Positions 8,500-19,488 are shown, numbered from the stretch's first letter. The stretch is DNA of 64,000 nt from Candidatus Dormiibacterota bacterium (GCA_035635555.1 DASQAT010000055.1:62001-126000); one strand, 5' to 3'. Numbers and translations: made by a program. Notes: generated from the sequence alone by a model not told the origin.

Positions 8500-9416
8500 A
8501 GACGGTCGTCGTCCTGGGCGGGACCGGGTTCATCGGTCGCAGTGTGATGCGTCTCCTCCAGGAGCGCGGCGAGCGGGGCGTTTCGCTGTCCCGCCGCGAA
8601 GGCTGCGACCTTCTGGACCTCCAGGGGCTGACGGACCGTCTCGCCGCCCTGCGCCCTCAGGCTCTCATCAACTGCGCGGCGCACGTCGGGAGCCTGCACT
8701 ACGTGAGCCGGAACGCAGCGGACGTCATCCACGACAACATGAGGATGATCCTGAATGTCTACGCCGCCCTCCGGGGCGTCTGCCCTTCTGCCGTCCTCGT
8801 CAACCCGATCTCCAATTGCTCCTATCCGGGCGAGGCGGCCGTGCAGGTCGAGTCGGAGTGGCAGAACGGCCCGGTGCACGACTCGGTCCTGGCCTTCGGA
8901 TCGACGCGCCGCATGATCCACGCCCTCGCCGCTTCTTATCAGAGACAGCACGGCGTGGGGTCGGTGAACTGGCTCGTCCCCAACGCCTACGGCCCCGGAG
9001 ACGCTTCCGACCCCGACCGGGTGCACGCCCTCAACGGCATCATCATCCGGCTGCTGCGCGCCCGCAAGGCGGGGGAGCGACGCTTCGAGATCTGGGGCAG
9101 CGGGCGACCCGTGCGCGAATGGGTCTACGTGGACGACGCCGCCCGCGTCCTGGTCGAGTCCCTCGAAGGCGGACCCCAGATCGACCCGGTCAACATCGCG
9201 CAGAAGCAGGGCCACACGATCGCCGAGATCGCCGCGCTGGCCGCGAAGATCCTGGGATACGAAGTCGAGCTGGTGTTCAACACGCGTTATCCCGACGGCG
9301 CGCCCAGCAAGATCCTCGACGACCGGCGGTTCCGTGAGAAGTTTCCCCATTTCCGGTTCATGCCGATCGAGGACGGGATCTCGCGCACCATCGACTATTA
9401 CCGGTCGGTCTCGTAG
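8496..9416 (+). CDS. NAD-dependent epimerase/reductase, GDP-fucose-synthase-like, with altered catalytic motif
   Basis: 306 residues. The Rossmann motif GGTGFIG begins at residue 8 and the overall pattern (LINCAAHVG, NVYAAL, PNAYGPGD, REWVYVDDAA) matches GDP-L-fucose synthase-like short-chain dehydrogenases. Where those enzymes have the catalytic YXXXK, this protein has F134-G-S-T-R138, losing the Tyr and replacing the Lys by Arg. The usual SSCIYP segment is SNCSYPG. It may be a binding protein, a differently wired epimerase, or inactive. Its start overlaps the Wzt stop by four bases, and it precedes the DegT aminotransferase gene. Role in sugar-nucleotide metabolism is inferred from context. 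Confidence 0.8.
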   Translation: MKTVVVLGGTGFIGRSVMRLLQERGERGVSLSRREGCDLLDLQGLTDRLAALRPQALINCAAHVGSLHYVSRNAADVIHDNMRMILNVYAALRGVCPSAVLVNPISNCSYPGEAAVQVESEWQNGPVHDSVLAFGSTRRMIHALAASYQRQHGVGSVNWLVPNAYGPGDASDPDRVHALNGIIIRLLRARKAGERRFEIWGSGRPVREWVYVDDAARVLVESLEGGPQIDPVNIAQKQGHTIAEIAALAAKILGYEVELVFNTRYPDGAPSKILDDRRFREKFPHFRFMPIEDGISRTIDYYRSVS

Positions 9417-9431
9417 GAGCCGGACGGAGCC

Positions 9432-10529
9432 ATGGACTTCTTCCACGTTCACGTATCGCCCCGATCCAGGACGCTCGCCGGCGAGGTTCTCGCTTCGGGC
9501 TGGCTGAGCGAGGGGAAGATGACGCGCCGGTTCGAGCAGGATCTCGCTGCGCGGCTCGGGATTCTCCACCCGGTCGCCGTGAACAGCGGCACGGCCGCGC
9601 TGCATCTGGGACTGGCGCTCGCGGGGGTGGGGCCGGGCGACGAAGTCATCCTCCCCCCCCAGACCTTCGTCGGCACCGGTCTCTCGGTCCTGATGCACGG
9701 TGCGATACCGGTATTCGCCGACGTCGATCCCCTGACCGGCAACCTCTCCCCTTCGGCGGTCGGGCGGGCGATCACATCGCGCACACGGGCCGTCATGCCG
9801 GTGCACTGGGGCGGTTATCCGTGCGACCTGGACGAGATCAACGCCTTGGCGAAGGAGCACGGCCTGACCGTCGTCGAGGATGCCGCCCACGCCCTCGGCG
9901 CCACCTACCGCCGCCGGCCGATCGGCGCCGTCTCACGGTTCACGGCGTTCAGCTTCCAGGCGATCAAGCACGTGACTACGGGGGACGGCGGCGCGCTTGC
10001 CTGCTCCTCCCCCGCGGATGCGCGGGCCGCGGTGGCGCGCCGCTGGTTCGGCATCGACCGCGACGCCAGCCGTCCGTCGATCCTGGGGGAGCGGGTCTTC
10101 GACATCGAGACCCTGGGATACAAGTCGCACATGAACGACCTCGCCGCGGCCGTCGGTCTCGGGAACCTGGAGGACTTCCCCGCCCGTCTCGCCCGCAGGC
10201 GGGGGACCGCGCGCCTCTATCGCGAGGCCTTCGCGAACGTCGCGGGTCTGCGGCTGCCGCCGCTTGCGGCCGATCGCGCCCACGCGTATTGGCTGTTCAC
10301 CGTCCTGGTCGAAAGGCGCGAAGATTTCATCCGCAAGCTCCAGAGCCGCGATATCCCCGCCTCGGTCGTCCATCTCAGAATCGACCGTTACAAGGTGTTC
10401 GGCGGGCTGCGCCGCGATCTCGAGGGGCAGACCTCCTACGACGAACGGCAGGTTTCGATCCCGGTGCACGAGGGACTGACCGACGACGATGTGCAGTCGA
10501 TTATCGCGGCCATCCGCTCGGGATGGTGA
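9432..10529 (+). CDS. DegT/DnrJ/EryC1/StrS-family PLP aminotransferase
   Basis: 365 residues. Family landmarks are all present: VNSGTAALHLGL near residue 50, PVHWGGYPCDLDEI, VVEDAAHALGA with the PLP-contacting Asp150, and the Schiff-base Lys179 in FQAIKHVTTGDGG. Such enzymes transfer an amino group from glutamate to a keto-sugar nucleotide, giving amino sugars for surface glycans. An SD-like CGGAG precedes ATG 9432. It sits between the epimerase-like gene and a methyltransferase gene in the rightward operon. The few members that dehydrate rather than aminate lack this Lys, so aminotransferase activity is favoured. Confidence 0.9.
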   Translation: MDFFHVHVSPRSRTLAGEVLASGWLSEGKMTRRFEQDLAARLGILHPVAVNSGTAALHLGLALAGVGPGDEVILPPQTFVGTGLSVLMHGAIPVFADVDPLTGNLSPSAVGRAITSRTRAVMPVHWGGYPCDLDEINALAKEHGLTVVEDAAHALGATYRRRPIGAVSRFTAFSFQAIKHVTTGDGGALACSSPADARAAVARRWFGIDRDASRPSILGERVFDIETLGYKSHMNDLAAAVGLGNLEDFPARLARRRGTARLYREAFANVAGLRLPPLAADRAHAYWLFTVLVERREDFIRKLQSRDIPASVVHLRIDRYKVFGGLRRDLEGQTSYDERQVSIPVHEGLTDDDVQSIIAAIRSGW

Positions 10530-10537
10530 GGAAGACC

Positions 10538-11347
10538 ATGACACGGAAGTCCGTCCGTCCCAGTGTGTTCGATCGTTACCCCCAGTTCCTCACCCTCAAG
10601 GGGCTCGTCCCCGACGAGGTGGTCGAGCGCGAGATCGGCTCGAAGGCGGCCGAATTCGAGCGGACCCTGGCGCGCGCGCGCCGGGTCATTCCCCAGGTGC
10701 GGCTGTGCGACGTCTTTCCACCGGAGATCGAACGGGGCGCGATTCGGCTCGAGAACTTCCTCGGCCACTGGGGAAACGTGTCGGTCGAGTCGGTCTGCAA
10801 GATCGGTCTCATCATCCGCTGGCTGCGTCCCCGGCGCATCCTGGAGATCGGCACGTACAACGGGATGACGACGCTGCAGATGGCGCTGAACGCGCCACCG
10901 GAGTGCACCGTCTACACCCTCGACCTGCCCGTGGGCCAGCAGCCGAGCGTCCCCTCCTCCGAGCTGGACAAGTACGTCGCCCAATCGTTCCTGCCCCGCT
11001 TCGGCACCTCCACCGGCTCCTACTTCAAGGGGCGCACCGATGTGCGGATCGTGCAGCTTCTCGGCGATTCGACGACCTTCGGCTACAACGCCTGGATCGA
11101 CGGACCGATCGATCTCGTATTCATCGACGGCGCGCACGACTACCGGACGAAGAAGATCGACAGCGAGAACGCGCTCCGGCTCCTCTCCCCGACCGGCATG
11201 ATCCTGTGGGACAATTTTGCCGACGTCTGCTGCCCCGAGGTGACCCGCTATCTGCTGGATCTGAGCGCCGACCTGAGCGTCTCTCATCTGAAAGGCACCC
11301 TGCTGGCCGTTCACCGCCGCGGCGGCCCGGGGGAGGGAGCGCCGTGA
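10538..11347 (+). CDS. Class I SAM-dependent methyltransferase
   Basis: 269 residues. The SAM-binding motif ILEIGTYNGMTTLQMAL is followed by the acidic strand VYTLDLPVG, and later by LVFIDGAHDYRTKKIDSENA, a pattern of the family 24-like class I methyltransferases often found in polysaccharide clusters. An N-terminal region of about 90 residues is not recognised. It may methylate a sugar, possibly as a chain-terminating cap read by the Wzt-like ATPase (inference). GAGGAAG at 10528-10534 decides the ATG at 10538 over an earlier ATG. The stop overlaps the GTG start of the ATP-grasp gene. Confidence 0.85.
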   Translation: MTRKSVRPSVFDRYPQFLTLKGLVPDEVVEREIGSKAAEFERTLARARRVIPQVRLCDVFPPEIERGAIRLENFLGHWGNVSVESVCKIGLIIRWLRPRRILEIGTYNGMTTLQMALNAPPECTVYTLDLPVGQQPSVPSSELDKYVAQSFLPRFGTSTGSYFKGRTDVRIVQLLGDSTTFGYNAWIDGPIDLVFIDGAHDYRTKKIDSENALRLLSPTGMILWDNFADVCCPEVTRYLLDLSADLSVSHLKGTLLAVHRRGGPGEGAP

Positions 11348-12291
11348 GGACGGTCCGCGTCCTGTTTCTGGGGGCCTCTCGTCTGGTCGGTCTCATGCGC
11401 CGCTTCCGGGCCGCGGCCGCGGCCGAGAGCGTGGCCATCGACCTGGCTTCGATCGAGGACGAGTCCCCCTGGCACGCCATCGATGCGGCGGGGACCTGCC
11501 GCGTCGTGCACGGCCCGGCCTTCGACAGCCCGGAGTTCGATCCCTTCGTCCTCCGCCTCGTCGAGGAGGGGCCGGTCGACGCCGTCATCCCCGTGATCGA
11601 TCCCGCGGTCCAGGCCGTGGCGCGCCTGTCGGAGGCGCTGCAACGGGCCGGCGCGCTTCCGATCGTGAGCCGAGCCGAGCTGTGCCAGCAGGTGTACGAC
11701 AAGGCGGAGGCGGTCCGGTTCTTCCGCTCGCACGGCGTCGCGATCCCCGACGGCCCGGCCTTCCCGCGCCTGGCGAAGCCGCGTTTCGGATCGTCGTCGC
11801 GCGACCACGTCGTGTTTCGCGATCAGGACGAGCTGACCTTCTGGAGCGCCCGCAACCGCGCGCGGGATTACGTCATCCAGCCCTTCCTTCAGGGGACGGA
11901 GTACAGCGTGGACGCCTACGTGACCCGTGACGGCCGGCTGCAGGGGGCCGTGGCGCGCGTGCGTGTCGTCGTCTCGGGGGGGGAGGTCATGGTCACCCGG
12001 ACCGAGCGGGACGAGGCGGTGCTCGACGTGGCGCGCAGGACCGCCGCGATCCCCGGCTGGTACGGCCCGCTCAACATCCAGGTCATGAAGACCGCGGCCG
12101 GTCCCTTCCTGCTCGAGGTGAACCCGCGCTTCAGCAGCGGCGTCATCTGCGCCATCGAGGCCGGTCTCGACGGTCCGCGCTTCATTCTCCGGGAGAGACT
12201 CGGCCGATCCCTTCCCGCCGGCCCGATCGAATGGCGATCCGGATTGTGCATGACCCGTTCCAGGGAGGACCACTTCGTATGGTTATCCTGA
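11344..12291 (+). CDS. ATP-grasp family ligase
   Basis: 315 residues. The layout is that of carbamoyl-phosphate-synthase-like ATP-grasp proteins: an N-terminal Rossmann-like part (RVLFLGASRLVGLMRRF), a central segment FPRLAKPRFGSSSRDHVV, and the C-terminal catalytic region with FLLEVNPRFSSGVICAIEAG supplying the Mg-binding Glu and Asn. Such proteins join a carboxylate to an amine or other nucleophile using ATP. In polysaccharide loci they often lie beside a HAD phosphatase, as here, and may decorate a sugar with an amino-acid-like group (inference). Start GTG 11344 overlaps the previous stop; its own end overlaps the HAD gene by 13 bases. Confidence 0.82.
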   Translation: MRTVRVLFLGASRLVGLMRRFRAAAAAESVAIDLASIEDESPWHAIDAAGTCRVVHGPAFDSPEFDPFVLRLVEEGPVDAVIPVIDPAVQAVARLSEALQRAGALPIVSRAELCQQVYDKAEAVRFFRSHGVAIPDGPAFPRLAKPRFGSSSRDHVVFRDQDELTFWSARNRARDYVIQPFLQGTEYSVDAYVTRDGRLQGAVARVRVVVSGGEVMVTRTERDEAVLDVARRTAAIPGWYGPLNIQVMKTAAGPFLLEVNPRFSSGVICAIEAGLDGPRFILRERLGRSLPAGPIEWRSGLCMTRSREDHFVWLS

Positions 12292-12608
12292 TCGACATCG
12301 ACGGAACGATCTGCCCCGAGGGCCCGCCCCGCGACCGTCCCCGGGCGAAGCCCCTCCCCGGCGCCGTGCAGGCCGTCAACCGGCTCACGGACGAGGGTCA
12401 CGTCGTGGTGTTGTGGACCGGCCGCGGCTGGGACGAGTACGTGGCGACGAAGACGTGGCTCGACGAGCACGGCTTCAAGTACGCGCAGATCCTGATGGGG
12501 AAGCCGATCGCCAACCTGATCATCGACGACCGGGCGCGCCGGTTCGAAGGCTGGGACAAGGACTACGTCGGCACGATCAAGCCCGGGCGCTCGAAGACCG
12601 GGACGTAG
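12279..12608 (+). CDS. Small HAD-superfamily phosphatase
   Basis: 109 residues. The N-terminal motif DIDGTICPEG is HAD motif I with both Asp residues. VLWTGRGWDEY is motif II, with the Thr, and LMGKPIANLIIDDRARRF carries the motif III/IV Lys and the acidic pair. It has no cap domain, so it probably acts on a large or phosphorylated sugar substrate. GGGAGGAC at 12263-12270 precedes the ATG at 12279, and the gene overlaps the ATP-grasp frame by 13 bases, suggesting a coupled pair. Similar short HAD proteins occur in capsule loci. It ends the rightward polysaccharide operon. Confidence 0.82.
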   Translation: MVILIDIDGTICPEGPPRDRPRAKPLPGAVQAVNRLTDEGHVVVLWTGRGWDEYVATKTWLDEHGFKYAQILMGKPIANLIIDDRARRFEGWDKDYVGTIKPGRSKTGT

Positions 12609-12637
12609 AGGCGGCGCGCCCGGCCGGGCGACCGGTC

Positions 12638-13966
12638 CTACCGCGACGCGTCGGACTGAGGCGGACCGCCGCCCGCGAACACCTCCCCGCCCTTCATGAC
12701 GAAGCGCACCCGACGTACGGCGCCGATGTCTTCGAGCGGGTTTCCCTCGACGCCGATGAGATCGGCCAGCCTCCCCGCCTCGACCGCGCCGATGCGCTCC
12801 TGCCAGCCGAGGAGCTCGGCGTCGACGAGCGTCGCCGCCTGGATCGCCTTCAGCGGGGACATCCCGTACCGGACCATCAATTCGAGCTCGCGCCCGGCCT
12901 GGGCCGGGGGGAAGTCCCCCGCGTCGCTCCCCGAAGCGATCTTCACCTTCATCCTGAGGGCGCGCTGGAACGAGTCTCGGTGGCCGTCGACGACCTTCTT
13001 CCAGGCCGGGGTCGGCGTCGTCTCGTAGGACGTCATGTAGGCGGTCAGGGTCGGGCAGTAGTACACCCCCTTGTCCAGCATCATCTTGAAGGTCGCCTCG
13101 TCGAGGAACAGCCCGTGCTCGACGGAGCGGACCCCGGCGCGCACGGCCGCCCGGGCCGCGTCGTCGCTGTAGCAGTGCGCCGACACCGGGCGGTGCCTGC
13201 GCCCCGCCTCGTCGACCAGCGCGTCCATCTCCTCCTGGGTCATGGTGACGCGCAGGTCGAGGATCTCGCCGGTCGGCGTGAACGTGCGGTAGTCGCCGTA
13301 GAACTTCAGCCAGTCGGCGCCGTTCTGGATCTGCTCGCGCACCGCCTTGCGGATCTCCCACGGACCGTCGGCGATCTGCACCCCCTTCGGCACCGTCACC
13401 TCGTGGGCGTAGCCGAGGAGGGCGTAGTTGCCGGTGGTCGAGATCGCCCGCGTCGCGACCTGCATCCTGGGTCCCGGCACGATACCGTCGGCGATGGCGT
13501 CGCGCAGATCGGCGTCGCCGTACATCGCCCCCTCGGTCTCCAGGTCGCGGATCGTCGTGAACCCCGCCAGGAGAAGGGCGCGCGCCTGCGCCGCCGCCTG
13601 CAGAGTGCGGCGCGGCAGGGACTGCTTCAGGAGCTGCACGTCGTAGTCGCCGGGCTGCAGGAAGGTGTGCGTGTGGGCGTCGACGAGGCCGGGGAGCACC
13701 GTGTAGGCCGAGAGGTCGATGACCGCGGCCCCCTCGGGAATCTTCGCGCCCCGATCGAGGACGCCTTCGATCCGATCGCCGCGGACCACGACGAGGGCAC
13801 CTTCCTTCAGGCTCCCGGTGCGCACGTCGAGGAGGCGGCCGCACCGGAGCACCGAGAGCTTCGGCGGAGCGTCCTGTTTCGGAGCGGGCGGGTTCTCGGC
13901 GGCGACCGCCGCCCACGCGACCAGGCCGGCCGCGACCCATCCGAGCAGGAGGTGTTGTGCCTTCAT
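12638..13966 (-). CDS. Secreted metal-dependent amidohydrolase (prolidase/imidazolonepropionase-like)
   Basis: 442 residues with an N-terminal signal peptide (MKAQHLLLGWVAAGLVAWA). The amidohydrolase metal motif is intact: VDAHTHTF holds the HXH, WLKFYGDYR the candidate bridging Lys, VSAHCYSDD and SVEHGLF the next His ligands, and ASGSDAGDF the catalytic Asp. Close relatives act on dipeptides or cyclic amides in the periplasm; the substrate is not predictable. ATG 13966 was preferred because the signal peptide starts there. It lies five bases after the permease stop, so the permease could import its product (inference). Confidence 0.85.
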   Translation of the reverse strand: MKAQHLLLGWVAAGLVAWAAVAAENPPAPKQDAPPKLSVLRCGRLLDVRTGSLKEGALVVVRGDRIEGVLDRGAKIPEGAAVIDLSAYTVLPGLVDAHTHTFLQPGDYDVQLLKQSLPRRTLQAAAQARALLLAGFTTIRDLETEGAMYGDADLRDAIADGIVPGPRMQVATRAISTTGNYALLGYAHEVTVPKGVQIADGPWEIRKAVREQIQNGADWLKFYGDYRTFTPTGEILDLRVTMTQEEMDALVDEAGRRHRPVSAHCYSDDAARAAVRAGVRSVEHGLFLDEATFKMMLDKGVYYCPTLTAYMTSYETTPTPAWKKVVDGHRDSFQRALRMKVKIASGSDAGDFPPAQAGRELELMVRYGMSPLKAIQAATLVDAELLGWQERIGAVEAGRLADLIGVEGNPLEDIGAVRRVRFVMKGGEVFAGGGPPQSDASR

Positions 13967-13970
13967 CGGC

Positions 13971-15782
<1,812 letters not shown>

Positions 15783-15833
15783 TCCCGGCGCACTCCACGC
15801 GTCTTTTTTGCTTGGGACTATGGAAGCGGCCGC

Positions 15834-15862
15834 ACTATACGCAACGCCCCGGAGGGTGTCAA
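15834..15862 (-). promoter_or_regulatory. Sigma-70-type promoter of the permease gene
   Basis: Reading leftward, TTGACA (15862-15857), a 17-bp spacer, then TATAGT (15839-15834); a near-consensus match. The leader to ATG 15782 is about 45 bases. The divergent molybdenum hydroxylase operon starts just to the right, with a likely -10 TAGAAT at 15875-15880. Confidence 0.75.
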
Positions 15863-15905
15863 CCGCTCTGCTGATAGAATGACTGCCTCTGCGCAGGAGG
15901 GACCG

Positions 15906-16370
15906 ATGGCGTCGTTCACCCTCACCGTCAACGGCAGGAAGGTCACCGCGGAGGCGGACCCGGCGACGCCTCTCCTCTGGGTCCTGCGGGACACGCTCGG
16001 GCTCACCGGCACCAAGTTCGGCTGCGGCGCCTCGCTGTGCGGCGCCTGCACGGTCCACCTGGACGGCCGGGCGATCCGCTCGTGCATGACACCGCTCTCC
16101 GAAGCCGCGGACAAGAGCATCACGACGATCGAGGGATTGTCCTCGAACCGCAGTCATCCGCTGCAGAAGGCCTGGATCGCCGAGGACGTGCCGCAGTGCG
16201 GCTACTGCCAGTCGGGAATGATCATGACGGCCGCGGCGCTCCTGAAGGAGAAGCCGAAGCCGACCGACCAGGAGATCGACGCGGCGCTGGGCGGGCACAT
16301 CTGCCGCTGTGGCACCTACCAGCGCATCCGCAATGCGGTCCACCGGGCCGCGAAGGGAGGCGCCCGGTGA
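15906..16370 (+). CDS. Molybdenum hydroxylase small subunit, two [2Fe-2S] clusters (isoquinoline 1-oxidoreductase alpha type)
   Basis: 154 residues. The plant-ferredoxin-type cluster is bound by C40, C45, C48 and C60 (CGASLCGAC then C). The second, helical-bundle cluster uses C98, C101, C133 and C135 (CGYCQSG and CRCGTY). This subunit passes electrons from the molybdopterin site of its partner to an external acceptor. AGGAGGG stands just upstream of ATG 15906. The gene overlaps the large-subunit gene (GTGA at 16367). There is no FAD subunit, which fits the two-subunit isoquinoline-oxidoreductase/aldehyde-oxidase type rather than xanthine dehydrogenase. Confidence 0.93.
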   Translation: MASFTLTVNGRKVTAEADPATPLLWVLRDTLGLTGTKFGCGASLCGACTVHLDGRAIRSCMTPLSEAADKSITTIEGLSSNRSHPLQKAWIAEDVPQCGYCQSGMIMTAAALLKEKPKPTDQEIDAALGGHICRCGTYQRIRNAVHRAAKGGAR

Positions 16371-18547
16371 GCGCCATCCTGAACGTCAGCCGGCGAGGGT
16401 TCCTCCGAATCGTCCCCGCGGCGGGCGCGGGCCTCGTCCTCGGTCTTCGGTGGCTGGACCTGGTCGAAGCGTCCGGACCGCAGAGATCCCGGGGATCGCG
16501 GCTCGCTCCGAACGCCTTCCTGCAGATCGACCCGCGGGGCGAGGTGACCATCTGGGCCAGCAAGTCGGAGATGGGCCAGGGGGTGCGCACCTCGCTGGCG
16601 ATGATCGTCGCGGACGAGCTCGACGCGGACTGGTCGCGCGTGCGCGTCGAGCAGGCCGGGGCCGATCCGAAGTTCGGCGACCAGGACACCGGCGGAAGCT
16701 CGAGCGTGCGCACCAAGTACGGGCCGATGCGGCAGGCCGGGGCGGCGGCGCGCGCCATGCTGATCGCCGCGGCGGCCCAGACCTGGAGCGTCGACCGCTC
16801 GACCTGCCGGACGCAAAAAGGGGCGGTCCTGCATCCTCCCACCCGCCGGCGCCTCGCCTACGGAGACCTGGTCGATAAGGCGGCGTCCCAGCCGGTGCCG
16901 CAGGACGCGCCGCTGAAGGATCCGAAGGACTTCAGCCTCATCGGCAGGAGCCTGCCGCGCACCGACACGCCCCTGAAGGTGGACGGAAGCGCGGTCTACG
17001 GCATCGACATCCGGATGACCGGGCTGCTCCACGCCGCGGTCTCGCGCTCCACGGTCTTCGGAGGGAAGGTCGCCCGCTTCGACGCGGGGGCCGCGAAGGG
17101 GTCTCCCGGTGTGCGCGCCGTCGTGCCGATCTCGACCGGTGTCGCCGTCGTGGCCGACTCGACCTGGAACGCGCTCAAGGGGCGCGACCTCCTCAAGGTC
17201 GAGTGGGACGAAGGACCGGGCGCCGCCGAGAGCTCGGAGACGCTCCGGGCGGAGTGCGACGATCTGTCGCAGAAGCCAGGAAAAACTCTGCGCAACGACG
17301 GCGACGCCTCCACAGCACTCGAGAAGGCGGCGAAGAAATTCGAGGCGGTCTACGAGCTGCCGTTCCAGGCGCACGCCACGATGGAGCCGCAGAACGCCAC
17401 CGCCCACTGGCGGAAGGACCGCGTCGAAGTCTGGGCGCCGGTCCAGACGCCGAGCATGGCTCTGCCCGACATCGCGAAGGCCGCGGGGCTTCCCCAGGAA
17501 GCGATCACGCTGCACATCACGTTCCTGGGCGGCGGATTCGGGAGGCGCATCAACGCCGACTACGCCGCCGAGGCGGTCGAGATCTCGAAGGCCGTCTCGG
17601 CCCCTGTGAAGACGGTCTGGACGCGCACCGACGACCTGCAGCACGACTTCTACCGGCCCGCCTCGTTCCACAGGCTCAAGGGGGGCCTGGACGAAAAGGG
17701 ACGCATCGTCGCCTGGCAGCACCGGTACGCATCGACATCCATCCAGGCGTTCTACGATCCCGGCACTCCCCATCCCGAATCGGACGAGATCGGCGGCGCC
17801 GCCGACCTGCCGTACGCCATCCCGAACGTGCGCGTCGAGTACTCCCCGGCGAAGTCGGTCGTGCCGCGCGGCTGGTGGCGCTCGGTCGAGAGCTCGTTCA
17901 ACGCCTTCGTGGTCGAGAGCTTTGTCGACGAGCTGGCGGCCGCTGCGCATCGCGATCCGCTGGCGCTGCGCCGGGATCTCCTGGCCGGCGGCCGCAAGAT
18001 TCCCTACGAAGGCCAGACGTTCGTGCAGGACACGGCGCGCCTCCTGGGTGTCCTGAACCTGGCGGCGGCCAAGGCGGGCTGGGGCAGGCCGCTCCCGAAG
18101 GGGCGTGCCCGAGGCATCGCGGGGCACTTCTCCTTCCTGTCGTACTGCGCCCAGGTCGCCGAGGTCTCGGTCGGCAAGGAGGGGGGCGTGCGCGTCCACC
18201 GGGTCGTCTGCGCCATCGATTGCGGGCGCGCCGTCAACCCCGGCATCATCGCGGCGCAGATGGAAAGCGCCGTCGTCTTCGGGCTGACCGCCGCCCTGAA
18301 GTCCGGGATCACCATCGAAAAGGGGCGCGTCAAGGAGGCCAACTTCGACGAGTACGAGATGCTGCGCATCGACGAGATGCCGGTCGTCGAAGTGCACGTC
18401 GTCCCCAGCACCGAGCCGCCGACCGGCGTGGGCGAGCCCGGCGTCCCGGTCGTCGCGCCGGCCGTCTTCAACGCGATCTTCGCGGCGACCGGCAAGCGCA
18501 TCCGCCGCCTGCCGCTCCGGCCCCAGGACCTCGCGCAGACCGCCTGA
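16367..18547 (+). CDS. Molybdopterin-binding hydroxylase large subunit (isoquinoline 1-oxidoreductase beta type), Tat-exported
   Basis: 726 residues. A twin-arginine signal ([15 protein letters not shown]) lies at the N terminus, so the folded holoenzyme is probably exported with its small partner. Molybdopterin domains follow: [62 protein letters not shown] and the C-terminal [14 protein letters not shown] with the conserved catalytic Glu. It hydroxylates N-heterocycles or oxidises aldehydes; the substrate is unknown. The GTG start overlaps the preceding stop by four bases. No maturation factor (XdhC-like) gene is adjacent. Confidence 0.9.
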   Translation: MSAILNVSRRGFLRIVPAAGAGLVLGLRWLDLVEASGPQRSRGSRLAPNAFLQIDPRGEVTIWASKSEMGQGVRTSLAMIVADELDADWSRVRVEQAGADPKFGDQDTGGSSSVRTKYGPMRQAGAAARAMLIAAAAQTWSVDRSTCRTQKGAVLHPPTRRRLAYGDLVDKAASQPVPQDAPLKDPKDFSLIGRSLPRTDTPLKVDGSAVYGIDIRMTGLLHAAVSRSTVFGGKVARFDAGAAKGSPGVRAVVPISTGVAVVADSTWNALKGRDLLKVEWDEGPGAAESSETLRAECDDLSQKPGKTLRNDGDASTALEKAAKKFEAVYELPFQAHATMEPQNATAHWRKDRVEVWAPVQTPSMALPDIAKAAGLPQEAITLHITFLGGGFGRRINADYAAEAVEISKAVSAPVKTVWTRTDDLQHDFYRPASFHRLKGGLDEKGRIVAWQHRYASTSIQAFYDPGTPHPESDEIGGAADLPYAIPNVRVEYSPAKSVVPRGWWRSVESSFNAFVVESFVDELAAAAHRDPLALRRDLLAGGRKIPYEGQTFVQDTARLLGVLNLAAAKAGWGRPLPKGRARGIAGHFSFLSYCAQVAEVSVGKEGGVRVHRVVCAIDCGRAVNPGIIAAQMESAVVFGLTAALKSGITIEKGRVKEANFDEYEMLRIDEMPVVEVHVVPSTEPPTGVGEPGVPVVAPAVFNAIFAATGKRIRRLPLRPQDLAQTA

Positions 18548-18573
18548 GCCGCGGCCGGTTGCCGGTGGCGGGC

Positions 18574-18672
18574 CTGCCGCCGCGGCGTGGCGATTTCGAG
18601 CCGCGCCATGCGAGTGACCTGGCCTCGCCTTCCCCGCGCGAGCGAGCATGAGCCACGACGCGGCGGCCCGCT
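18574..18672 (+). repeat. Palindromic intergenic element, copy A
   Basis: The core 18582-18661 shares a 31-base left arm (identical to copy C) and a right arm ending GCCACGACGC with copies B and C; the middle 20 bases differ. The ends pair: GCGGCGTGGC with GCCACGACGC (9 of 10). The pairing extends outward with GCCGCC against GGCGGC, a stem whose sequence differs in the other copies. It lies just after the hydroxylase stop and before the sirtuin promoter. Confidence 0.75.
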
Positions 18673-18701
18673 GCCCCGATGAGGGCGGTTTCCACCGGTT
18701 C

Positions 18702-18731
18702 TTGACAGTCTGCGAACCGGGTGGCTAGCAT
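18702..18731 (+). promoter_or_regulatory. Promoter of the sirtuin gene
   Basis: TTGACA (18702-18707), an 18-bp spacer and TAGCAT (18726-18731). The expected transcription start falls near 18738, so in-frame GTG 18721 and ATG 18730 lie upstream of the message. Translation must therefore begin at GTG 18763, which has GGAGGGAGGA in front. Confidence 0.65.
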
Positions 18732-18762
18732 GGGTTCTCGCAGCGACGGAGGGAGGACCGGA

Positions 18763-19488
18763 GTGGCCGCCATCTCGGCGCGTCTCAGAGAGCTGCTGGC
18801 GCGCGGGCGGCGCGTCGCGGCGCTGACCGGCGCCGGCATCTCGGCCGAATCGGGGGTGCCGACCTTCCGCAGCCTGGGCGGCTTCTGGGAGAACGAGTCT
18901 CTCGAGGACCTGGCGACGCCCCAGGGGTTCGAGCGCGACCCGAGGCGAGTCTGGACCTGGTACGACGCGCGGCGCGTCCAGGTGAGCCGCTGCGCGCCGA
19001 ACGCGGGGCACCAGGCTCTGGCGCGCTTCGGGCGGGCCCATCCCGACTTCCGGCTGATCACGCAGAACGTGGACGGTCTCCACGCGAAGGCCGGCAGTGA
19101 CGGCGTCATACTCCTCCACGGCGATCTGTTCCGGGTCCGCTGCACGAAGGAAGGGACCTCCCGGGAAGACCGGCGCATGCCGTTCCCCGAAATCCCGCCG
19201 CGCTGCGGCTGCGGGGCTCTGCTGCGTCCGGACGTCGTGTGGTTCGGCGAGGCGCTGCCGGTGGAGTCGATCCAGCAGGCCACCGAGGCCGCGAATGGCG
19301 CCGCGGTTTTCCTTTCCATCGGGACCTCGGCCCTGGTGTATCCTGCCGCGGCCCTGCCGGAGATCGCGCGCCGGAACGGCGCATACCTGGTGGAAATCAA
19401 CGTGGAAGAGACGCCCCTCTCTCCCCTGGCCGATGAAGTGGTGCTGGGGCCGGCGGCCGAGGTGCTGCCGGACCTTCTCGGAGCCTGA
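18763..19488 (+). CDS. cobB: NAD-dependent protein deacylase, sirtuin (CobB-like)
   Basis: 241 residues. The NAD pocket shows [16 protein letters not shown], then TQNVDGLH, the catalytic His119 in LLHG, and [11 protein letters not shown]. Tyr67 and Arg70 (WYDAR) form the pair that marks sirtuins able to remove succinyl and other acidic acyl groups. As in E. coli CobB, the zinc region is reduced, with C127, C148 and C150. The start at GTG 18763 is set by the promoter and SD positions. It is followed two bases later by larC, and may belong to the larC-metG-tatD transcript. The role is probably control of metabolic enzyme acylation. Confidence 0.92.
   Translation: MAAISARLRELLARGRRVAALTGAGISAESGVPTFRSLGGFWENESLEDLATPQGFERDPRRVWTWYDARRVQVSRCAPNAGHQALARFGRAHPDFRLITQNVDGLHAKAGSDGVILLHGDLFRVRCTKEGTSREDRRMPFPEIPPRCGCGALLRPDVVWFGEALPVESIQQATEAANGAAVFLSIGTSALVYPAAALPEIARRNGAYLVEINVEETPLSPLADEVVLGPAAEVLPDLLGA

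Noticed and set aside
12617-12630. Palindrome CGCCCGGCCGGGCG between the convergent HAD and amidohydrolase genes
   Set aside because: The stem is only five base pairs with a GC loop and no T-run; too weak to call a terminator.
11916-13940. Long leftward open frame of about 670 codons across the HAD and amidohydrolase genes
   Set aside because: It is a shifted-frame shadow with Arg-rich low complexity; the true amidohydrolase frame has all metal motifs.
18763-19488. Sirtuin with an incomplete zinc site as a possible oddity
   Set aside because: E. coli CobB shows the same reduced cysteine pattern, so it is normal for the group.
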